A stretch of 64,000 nt of DNA from assembly GCA_903932865.1 (NCBI GenBank), contig CAIZHQ010000014.1, positions 228,482-292,481 of the forward strand. The letters are read 5' to 3'. The position numbers and the translations under genes were made by a program. Below the pieces are notes generated by a model. It was not told the DNA's origin, made no database searches, and was given only the letters and a program-made list of their open reading frames with translations. The DNA is from an uncultured Burkholderiales bacterium (GTDB taxonomy: Bacteria; Pseudomonadota; Gammaproteobacteria; Burkholderiales; Burkholderiaceae_C). Below are positions 25,915 through 32,838 of the stretch, one piece after another (the first letter of the stretch is position 1; the number at the start of each line of letters is the position of its first letter).

Positions 25915-26301
25915 TTAGGCTGCCCACCACCGCCACAGCGCCGTCAGCCAGACGCCGCCACACAGCAGCAGGCTCAGCAACACGGCGGCACTGCCCATGT
26001 CCTTGGACCGTTTGGACAAGGCATGCCACTCCGGCCCCACGCGGTCAATCGCCGACTCGACGGCGGTGTTGAGCAACTCCACCACCAGCACCGCAAAGAC
26101 CACGCCAATTAACAAGACCACCTCAACCCAACTTTGGCCCAGCCACCAGGCGCCCGGCAAAATCAGCAGGGCCAAAATCGCCTCTTGCCGAAACGCAGGT
26201 TCGAGCCATCCGGCCCGCAAGCCTTCGATCGAATAAAAAAACGCGTGCCAGACGCGTGACAGGCCTTGGCGTTTGGGCTCTACGGAGGTGTTGTCGTTCA
26301 T
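25915..26301 (-). CDS. dgkA: Diacylglycerol kinase DgkA
   Basis: This 128-residue integral membrane kinase has three membrane helices. It carries the family signature VVELLNTAVESAIDRVG, followed by SKRSKDMGSAAVLLS. It phosphorylates diacylglycerol to phosphatidic acid. EptA releases diacylglycerol when it takes phosphoethanolamine from phosphatidylethanolamine, so its convergent placement 10 bases from eptA makes metabolic sense. The start at 26301 is near-certain (MNDNTSVEPKRQG, then the amphipathic helix FYSIEGLRAGW). Confidence 0.93.
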   Translation of the reverse strand: MNDNTSVEPKRQGLSRVWHAFFYSIEGLRAGWLEPAFRQEAILALLILPGAWWLGQSWVEVVLLIGVVFAVLVVELLNTAVESAIDRVGPEWHALSKRSKDMGSAAVLLSLLLCGGVWLTALWRWWAA

Positions 26302-26546
26302 GTCTGGGGGCAGGATGGGGTTGGGGCTTGTAGCTTAAGGGCGTCATGTTAACGGGGTCTTATCGCCTCGAGCCTGTCAGGTCTGTCCAAGTTGACACCC
26401 TAATTTCAACAATGTGGTCGCAGAGCCTGACTAGAGTCGCTGCGCGCCGCCCCTCAGCCCACTTTCACAAACTCCCGCGCCAGCGTCACCACCACGGGCC
26501 CCAGCAGAGACACCACCCGGCTGTGTGCGAGGCCAGTTTGAGCCGC

Positions 26547-27059
26547 CTACAAGTTGGTGTCGATGTCTAAGATGTCGCCTTCAGTCAAGAGGTAGAGGCC
26601 AGTCGGCTTGCCCAAGCTGTTGCTTGCCAGAAATGCTGGTACGAGCAGTTCGACGCGCTCTGGGTGCAGGCGCAAAGCCACTGGCGGGCCCATTCGGGTG
26701 GCCAGCAGGCGATGGGTTTGGTCGTGAAACTGAACGGCAAAAGCCACCAGGCCTTGTAGCAAGGCCGCGGCACGGCGCACGGCCTGCAGCGCATCGCCCG
26801 GGTGGACGGCATCGATCAGGTGCGCAATCAGTTCGCCATCGTTGTCGGTGCCGAAGTGGTAACCCCTGTCTTGCAGTTGGTTGCGCAGGGCTGTGTGGTT
26901 GTGGATGTGGATGTGGATGTCTCCATGGTGCAGAACGGCTACGCGCGGGCGCGACCCTGGCTTGGCGTTGGGGCCCGGACTGAGTTGGGCTTGGGGCGCG
27001 TTCAAAAGCCCAAAGGGTGACAACTGGCGGTGAAAAGTCACCTCTGAATGGGTGTGCAT
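26547..27059 (-). pseudogene. Decayed GlmS-like glutaminase-domain fragment
   Basis: The 170-codon frame aligns by eye with about residues 95-240 of glucosamine-6-phosphate synthase: VAVLHHGDIHI..ALRNQL corresponds to VVVHNGIIENHEPLREEL. LATRMGPPVAL corresponds to LLAARSGSPLVIG, and YLLTEGDILDID to IFLEEGDIAEIT. The catalytic N-terminal cysteine, the HTRWATHG segment and the whole isomerase half are absent. The oxyanion Asn-Gly is replaced by His-Gly inside a His-rich stretch. Past the TAG the same frame stays open for about 30 more codons (ending EFVKVG at 26456), which I do not recognise. Confidence 0.55.
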
Positions 27060-27401
27060 GAGGGGTCTCCATTTCTACAGGTTCAAGGACAAAAACGGTT
27101 GGCAAGACAGGCGCTTGTCATGCGCGGTCGGATAGGCATGGCGACCTTTGCGGTTGTGATGATTAATCGTCGTCGGAGTTTGTGTTTTGAACTGTTGTGG
27201 AGCGCACACACTGACGTTACCGATGCACGTTTTGTTGGAGCTCAGCCCGAGGAGGCACCCAATAGGAGATCGGTGTTTGAACCGCAGGGTGTAGGCCCCT
27301 TGGTCTATGCAAACAGATCTTTTGATCGATCGACCCCGCTGTTGCAAAGCCCGAGCATGGGTCCATGGCAAAGGCTGCAATGGTTGCAGTGGCCGAGATG
27401 A
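27060..27401. other. Intergenic region before the Crp/PAS regulator
   Basis: About 340 bases in which I see no convincing gene, RNA or repeat. TTTTGATCGATCGACC at about 27316 has one FNR/Crp-like half (TTGAT) but no matching second half. It presumably carries the promoter of the downstream regulator. Confidence 0.35.
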
Positions 27402-28817
27402 ATGGAGTCAGTCATGTGGAACACCAAGGCCATCACCCCAAGCGCCCATTGCTCAGCCAGCCTGGTCAGTGGACCAGAGTTGCAGGCGCTTTTTCTTGAG
27501 CCTTTTGATGTGCTCCGCACAGGACGGCAGGCCTTTGGCATGAAGCCATCGATAAGTCGGACGGTGGCCTCATGGGACACCGGTGAAAACTGGATATTGG
27601 CAACCTTGCCACTGGCGGAGCGGGCTGCGCTGGCCCCCCACCTGGAGCGCGTGGCGCTGGCGTCAGGCCAAGTGATCGTTCAACCGGGCATGGCTTTGCA
27701 GCATGTTTATTTCCCCACCCATTGCAGTTTCGTCTGGTTTTCTCACACGGCCGAGGGAGAATCGGCCGAGTTGGCCTTGGTGGGGCGAGAAGGTTTGGTG
27801 GGTGTGCCTTTGGTCCTGGGCGGTGTGGAGATGCAGCACACGGTCCAGGTGCAGTGTGGTGGCCAAGCACTGCGAATGGAGGCTGATGCATTTTTGCGTC
27901 AGCTCAGCACACAAGGACACTTGCATCGTCTGGCCTTGCTTTATGTGCAGTGGCAGATCGCACAGATGGCGCAAAGCATTTTGTGCAGTCGCCACCACGC
28001 CGTGTCTGAACGCTTGAGTCATTGGATGCTGAGCAACGCACAAGGCGCCAACCACCATGAGTTGTGCGTCACGCATGAGACCATCGCGCACATGTTGGGC
28101 GTGCGGCGCGAATCGGTGACTCAGGCGGCTGGACGCTTTCAGGCAGCGGGCTGGATCACCATTCAGCGGGGAAAAATCACGTTGAAAGACCCCGATGGTC
28201 TGAGCACCATGGCCTGTGAGTGCCATGCGCGTGGCCAGGTTGAATTGCGTCATTACCTGCAACAACTGGCTCAAGTGGGACGGCAAAATGGCGCGCTTGG
28301 ACAAGCTGCCAAGTGGCCTGAACCTGTCGATTCAGGCTTGGCTTTCCTGCCTCATGGCATGCCGACCGACAAAACGCCAAGGCCCGCTGCTGATGTGCAA
28401 AACTACAGGGATGTCTACGACTTTGCCCCCGTCGGATTTGTCACACTCGATGCGCAGGGCCGAGTGTTACAGACCAATCTGGCGGGTGCGATCCTCCTGG
28501 ACATCCAACGCTCAAAGTGTCGACACCATCTGTTTTCAGACTTCTTGGACGCGCCATATCGGGCTTCTTTTGCCAAATTTCACCAAGAGGTGCTGGGAGG
28601 GCAGTGTCGGCGTCATTGCTGGGCAGGTTTGAAGGCCACAGCGCACCGCAACGCCTTGCTCGTGCGCATTGATGCCACTGCCGACGAGTGGGGCGAGGAA
28701 AACCGCATGGTGCTGATCGATGTGAGCGCTCAAGCCCCTGTTCACGAAGGTCCGGGTGCTCCTTGGCAATTTCAGTCCGCAAGTGCGACGGCACCTCCTC
28801 TGGGTTTTCGGCCTTGA
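27402..28817 (+). CDS. Crp/Fnr-type transcriptional regulator with C-terminal PAS domain
   Basis: The protein has 471 residues; an internal ATG at 27414 is an alternative start. Residues about 60-190 form a cNMP-type beta barrel (ASGQVIVQPGMALQHVYFP, LVGREGLVGVPL). Residues 200-270 form a Crp helix-turn-helix (THETIAHMLGVRRESVTQAAGRF). After a linker, residues about 340-440 look like a PAS domain (DVYDFAPVGFVTLDAQGRVLQTN). Crp proteins normally end after the DNA-binding helices, so the added sensor is unusual. There are no Fnr-type cysteine clusters. The target genes are unknown. Confidence 0.78.
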   Translation: MESVMWNTKAITPSAHCSASLVSGPELQALFLEPFDVLRTGRQAFGMKPSISRTVASWDTGENWILATLPLAERAALAPHLERVALASGQVIVQPGMALQHVYFPTHCSFVWFSHTAEGESAELALVGREGLVGVPLVLGGVEMQHTVQVQCGGQALRMEADAFLRQLSTQGHLHRLALLYVQWQIAQMAQSILCSRHHAVSERLSHWMLSNAQGANHHELCVTHETIAHMLGVRRESVTQAAGRFQAAGWITIQRGKITLKDPDGLSTMACECHARGQVELRHYLQQLAQVGRQNGALGQAAKWPEPVDSGLAFLPHGMPTDKTPRPAADVQNYRDVYDFAPVGFVTLDAQGRVLQTNLAGAILLDIQRSKCRHHLFSDFLDAPYRASFAKFHQEVLGGQCRRHCWAGLKATAHRNALLVRIDATADEWGEENRMVLIDVSAQAPVHEGPGAPWQFQSASATAPPLGFRP

Positions 28818-28877
28818 TCTTTTCCTTGGTTTCGATAGGTCAGGTCGTGGTATGGGAGGGCCTGAAGTGGCTAAGAT

Positions 28878-29888
28878 ATGGCCATGAAAAACCGCCAAAT
28901 CGCCTCCTTTTCCGTCAGCGCCATCGGCTTGGGCTGCATGAACCTCAGCCATGCCTACGGCCCACCTGTTTCGCCCCAACAGGGCGAGCGCGTGTTGTTG
29001 GCCGCCTTCGACCAAGGGGTGAACTTTTTCGACACGGCCGCCTTGTATGGCTTTGGCGCCAACGAGCAACTGGTGGGCCAAGTCATGAAACCGCATCGCC
29101 AGAAATTCACGCTGGCCAGTAAATGCGGCATGCAGGGCGTGGAACAAAGCGACGGCAGCAAGGTGAGGGTGATCGATGGTCGGCCCGAGACCATCAAAAA
29201 AACCTGTGAAGACTCGCTGCGCCGTTTGCAGACCGAGGTGATTGATCTTTATTACCTGCACCGCTGGGACAAAAAAGTGCCCATCGAAGACAGCGTGGGC
29301 GCCTTGAGTGAACTGGTGCGTCAGGGCAAGATCCAGACCATTGGCTTGTCCGAGGTATCGGCCAGCACGCTGCGCAAAGCCCACGCTGTGCACCCGATTG
29401 CGGCCGTACAAACCGAATATTCGCTGTGGACACGCAACCCCGAGATCGCGGTGCTTCAGGCTTGCCGCGAGTTGGGCACGGCCTTTGTGGCCTTCAGCCC
29501 CGTGGCCCGGGGCTTTTTGTGTGGTGCGCCTCTGGACGTGGCTGGCTTTGATGCCAAGGACATCCGCCGCAGCATGCCGCGCTTCACGTCCGAAAACCAC
29601 GCGGCCAATTCGAAGCTCTTGCCCGCTTACCATGCCCTCGCACAAGAGGCCAGCTGCAGCCCCTCACAGCTGGCACTGGCCTGGCTGCTGCACCAGGGGG
29701 AAGACATCATCCCCATCCCCGGCACGACTTCGGTAGCGCACTTGTTGGACGATCTGGCTGCGGTGGATGTGAAACTGGACGCGAGCGTCCTGGCACGCCT
29801 GGATGCCCTGATCAACCAGAGCACGGTGGCCGGTAACCGCTACAGCGCGCAGGCCAACAGCGAAGTGGACACCGAGGTGTTTGGCTGA
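28878..29888 (+). CDS. Aldo/keto reductase
   Basis: A 336-residue protein with the aldo/keto reductase tetrad: Asp in FFDTAALYG, Tyr in the same segment, Lys in LASKCG and His in YYLHRWD. NADPH-binding segments IPGTTSVAHLLDDLAAV and AFSPVARGFL are present. Members of this YajO/Tas-like branch reduce aldehydes and ketones. It stands alone between a Crp-type regulator and a two-component system. Two possible ATGs (28878, 28884) lie two codons apart. Confidence 0.9.
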   Translation: MAMKNRQIASFSVSAIGLGCMNLSHAYGPPVSPQQGERVLLAAFDQGVNFFDTAALYGFGANEQLVGQVMKPHRQKFTLASKCGMQGVEQSDGSKVRVIDGRPETIKKTCEDSLRRLQTEVIDLYYLHRWDKKVPIEDSVGALSELVRQGKIQTIGLSEVSASTLRKAHAVHPIAAVQTEYSLWTRNPEIAVLQACRELGTAFVAFSPVARGFLCGAPLDVAGFDAKDIRRSMPRFTSENHAANSKLLPAYHALAQEASCSPSQLALAWLLHQGEDIIPIPGTTSVAHLLDDLAAVDVKLDASVLARLDALINQSTVAGNRYSAQANSEVDTEVFG

Positions 29889-30261
29889 GTGATCTGTCCT
29901 CCTTGGCTTGAGCCGGGGAACGGTTTGATCTTTCATCCTCGGGCTTGGCCCGGGGAGCCACGTCTCGATCACTGACCAAGCAAGTGGCCGATTTGGGTTA
30001 TGGGAGGCTGGTTCAGGATGTGAGCGCCCTTTCTTAGTATTTGACTAAATCAAGGCAAAAAATTGGCAAGAAGTCATTCAATGACAGGAATTGCAGAGCT
30101 TGGTTCCTCTTAACCAAACAGTTAATCAATGAGACACTTTGACCTTTATTCCGCCTTGCCAAAAACGACTGAAATTTGAAAGGTTCGGAAAGGTTTGCAA
30201 AAAAGATAAAGTCCAACTCATTGTTTTCGCACGGCGGTGCGGGCAACCGGAGGTCTTCACT
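29889..30261. promoter_or_regulatory. Upstream region of the DISM kinase with direct-repeat boxes
   Basis: No gene is seen. AAGTCATTCA at 30071-30080 and a tandem AAAGGTTC/AAAGGTTT (30179-30186 and 30189-30196, 10-bp period) lie before the kinase. Closely matching elements recur before the surface-protein gene: AAGTCATTCA at 32821 and a tandem AAGGTTCAG pair at 32766/32776. A 10-bp direct repeat is the usual binding mode of OmpR-type regulators. Confidence 0.45.
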
Positions 30262-32085
30262 TTGAATATGCGGCGCTTGTGCTTGATGGCTATTTTTTGC
30301 ATCTTTCAAGGACAGGCCATGGCCGACTTGATCGTGGAGAGGGCCTTTTACGAAGACCGAACCGCTTCCTTGAGTTTTGAGCAGGTTCGGGACAAAGATT
30401 TTGTGCCTCTGCACAATTTATTGAATGAGGGGTACTCAAACTCCGCTTTCTGGGTTCGCATCAAGGTGGACGACACCTTTCAAGGTGGCAAGATCGCCAT
30501 CAAGATCATTCCGACTTACCTGGACGAAATTGGCCTGTATACCGAGGGCCGTCCAGAGCCCTGGCGCCTTGTGGGAGACAGGTATCCGTTGGCCAACAAC
30601 GGCATCAAGGCGCTCGGTCACAACTTCATCGTGGACCACCGCATCGAAAGTCCTTATTACTGGTTGCGACTGAAAACAGCCAGTACCAACCTCATGGACA
30701 TCGAGGCGATCCCCCATGAGCTGTTGTACGAATCGAGCGTGGTGGAATACATCTTCAGTGCCATGCTGTTGGGTGTTTTGGGTATTTTTTTACTGATGAG
30801 TCTTGGGTATTTCGTGGCCAGCCGGGAAGTCATCAATGGGGTGTTCTTTTTGAAGCAGTTGCTGGCCCTGCTGCATGCGTCGTTGTTTCTAGGTTATGTC
30901 CGCTTGCTGACACCCGGAATGTTGTCACCCGAGGTCGTTGACGCCCTGTTCAGCTACTGCGTTATTGCCACCACATTTTCGGTCGGATTGTTTTATGCGC
31001 TCTTTTTTAAGGAGTACAAAATCCGTGCTTGGGCAAACCTGCTGCTGTGGCTTTGCCTGCTGTTCATTGTGCTGGCTGGTTTAATGTTTGCGGTGGGGCA
31101 CAGAGCGCTTGCGCTGAATATCAACATGATGGCCATTGCCGTGTTGTCACCACTGCTGGTCTTGATCGCGATTTGGGGCATCCCTTGGCGTGCGATTGAC
31201 AAGCCGGTCATCAGCCGCCGTGCTCTGATCGGTATTCAGTCGGCCAATTTTGTCACGGGTTTTTTGCATTCAATGCCTTCCTTGGGTGCGGTAACCGGAA
31301 CCAAATTCAGCATCTACGTGGTCATGCTCCACGCCATCATTTCGAGCATCTTCATGCTGATGATTGTGAGGTTTCGGGCTAGAAACCAGGAGCAACAACG
31401 ATTGGCCGAGCTGGCCATGCACGCTGGGCGTGCCGAGCAGGAAAAGCACCAGCGTGAAAAACAAGCGCAGTTCATGGCCATGCTCACCCACGAACTGAAA
31501 ACCTCTCTGGCGCTCATCCGGTTTGCGGCGCGCAATGCGCTGGGCAGGAGCCAACCAGCGGTGCGCATAGAGCAGGCGGTGGACGACATGAACTCGGTCA
31601 TCGAGCGATGTCAGCAAGCCGACAAGCTGGAACGTGGGTGGTCATTCGAGAAAAAAAATCACAGCGTGCTTGCCTTGGTCCAGGATTGCGTGGATCGTCT
31701 GGACCACAAAGAACGTGTGCAGGTGTCGGACATACCGCACATGACGATTTCCACCGATGGTGCCTTGTTTAAAATTATTCTCAATAACCTGCTTGAAAAC
31801 GCGCTCAAATATTCACCGCCTGGTGATCCGGTGGTTTTACAGGTCATGGCACCCGCTTCTTCGCCGCAGATGTTGCTGAAGCTGATGAACAGGGTTGGCC
31901 ATGCAGGCGCACCTGACAAAGCAAGGGTTTTCGAAAAGTACTATAGAAGCGATTTGGCGCAGTCCACTACCGGCTCTGGCCTGGGTTTGTACATCGTGCG
32001 GGCGCTGACGCAGTTGTTGGGTGGGCAAGTGGACTTTGCCCATGAAGACGAAACGGTGATCTTCAGCATCACCTTGCCGCTATGA
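30262..32085 (+). CDS. 7TMR-DISM sensor histidine kinase
   Basis: I place the start at the TTG at 30262, eight bases after GGAGG; the ATG at 30268 is the alternative. The product has 607 residues. A signal peptide (MRRLCLMAIFCIFQGQAMA) is followed by an extracytoplasmic DISMED2-like sensor domain (NEGYSNSAFWVRIKVDD). Seven membrane helices come next (about 165-385), then a HisKA domain with THELKTSLALIRFAARNA (His near residue 410). The ATPase core has NLLENALKYSPPG and TTGSGLGLYIVRAL. DISM receptors often sense carbohydrates or other extracellular ligands. The stop overlaps the regulator start (ATGA). Confidence 0.87.
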   Translation: MNMRRLCLMAIFCIFQGQAMADLIVERAFYEDRTASLSFEQVRDKDFVPLHNLLNEGYSNSAFWVRIKVDDTFQGGKIAIKIIPTYLDEIGLYTEGRPEPWRLVGDRYPLANNGIKALGHNFIVDHRIESPYYWLRLKTASTNLMDIEAIPHELLYESSVVEYIFSAMLLGVLGIFLLMSLGYFVASREVINGVFFLKQLLALLHASLFLGYVRLLTPGMLSPEVVDALFSYCVIATTFSVGLFYALFFKEYKIRAWANLLLWLCLLFIVLAGLMFAVGHRALALNINMMAIAVLSPLLVLIAIWGIPWRAIDKPVISRRALIGIQSANFVTGFLHSMPSLGAVTGTKFSIYVVMLHAIISSIFMLMIVRFRARNQEQQRLAELAMHAGRAEQEKHQREKQAQFMAMLTHELKTSLALIRFAARNALGRSQPAVRIEQAVDDMNSVIERCQQADKLERGWSFEKKNHSVLALVQDCVDRLDHKERVQVSDIPHMTISTDGALFKIILNNLLENALKYSPPGDPVVLQVMAPASSPQMLLKLMNRVGHAGAPDKARVFEKYYRSDLAQSTTGSGLGLYIVRALTQLLGGQVDFAHEDETVIFSITLPL

Positions 32086-32756
32086 AAATCCTCATTGTTG
32101 AAGATCACCAGGCGCTACGCGAAGTCATGGTGGAGCATGTGGCAAGCCAAGGCTATCGTGTTGCGGGGGCAGCCCACGCTGATGAAATGGACACATTGTT
32201 GCTGCAGGATAAATTTGACCTGCTGGTCCTGGACCTGCAACTGCCGGGCGAAAACGGCATCAGCATTGCTCAGCGCCTCAAGCGCTCACAACCCGGTCTT
32301 TACATCATCATGATGACCGCCAGGACGAGCGAGGCAGATCAGGTCAAGGGCTACATGTCCGGGGCGGATGTGTACTTGTCCAAACCGACCACGCCCGAGC
32401 TTCTGTCGGCTGCCATTCAAAGTTTCTCGCGACGTTGGGTGCAGCCGTCTGCTGGATCCATTCATTTTGACCCTGTGCGCTTGGTGTTGTTGCGCGGCGA
32501 TGTGCAGGTCGAACTCACCAAGCAAGAAGCAATGATCCTCAAGGCCTTGCTTGAGGCTCCAGGCCAGATGCTGGCGCACACCCGGTTGCTGGACGTGGTC
32601 AACAAGAATTTTTCGGCCCAGGGTAAATCCAATCTCGAAGTCCACATGACAAGACTGCGCAAAAAGTTGTCCGAAGCAGGCGTGGCTTCACCGGCCATCA
32701 AGGTTGTTCGCAACAAGGGGTATCAGCTGGTGTGCGAGGCCATCGTCATGGCGTGA
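32082..32756 (+). CDS. OmpR-family response regulator partner of the DISM kinase
   Basis: The protein has 224 residues. The receiver begins MKILIVEDHQALREVM, with the phospho-acceptor Asp in LLVLDLQLPGENG and Lys in GADVYLSKPTTPELL. The output is a winged helix (LTKQEAMILKALLEAPGQML, SNLEVHMTRLRKKLSEAG, IKVVRNKGYQLV). Its ATG overlaps the kinase stop. The tandem 10-bp repeats before both the kinase gene and the downstream surface-protein gene are its most likely binding sites. Confidence 0.88.
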   Translation: MKILIVEDHQALREVMVEHVASQGYRVAGAAHADEMDTLLLQDKFDLLVLDLQLPGENGISIAQRLKRSQPGLYIIMMTARTSEADQVKGYMSGADVYLSKPTTPELLSAAIQSFSRRWVQPSAGSIHFDPVRLVLLRGDVQVELTKQEAMILKALLEAPGQMLAHTRLLDVVNKNFSAQGKSNLEVHMTRLRKKLSEAGVASPAIKVVRNKGYQLVCEAIVMA

Positions 32757-32765
32757 GACCTGCGC

Positions 32766-32829
32766 AAGGTTCAGAAAGGTTCAGGGCTTGAACCTGATGG
32801 AATGACTTGGAATATCTGTCAAGTCATTC
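32766..32829 (+). promoter_or_regulatory. Regulatory repeats before the IPTL-CTERM surface-protein gene
   Basis: A tandem AAGGTTCAG starts at 32766 and 32776. A third copy in inverted orientation (TTGAACCT, from 32788) follows. A perfect 10-bp inverted repeat then comes, GAATGACTTG (32800-32809) and CAAGTCATTC (32820-32829), with a 10-base loop. The last arm is the same AAGTCATTC word found before the kinase gene. Confidence 0.5.
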
Positions 32830-32838
32830 ACTTCTTGC

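Noticed and set aside
27316..27331. FNR-box-like TTGATCGATCGACC before the Crp/PAS gene
   Set aside because: Only one half matches TTGAT-N4-ATCAA; too weak to call.
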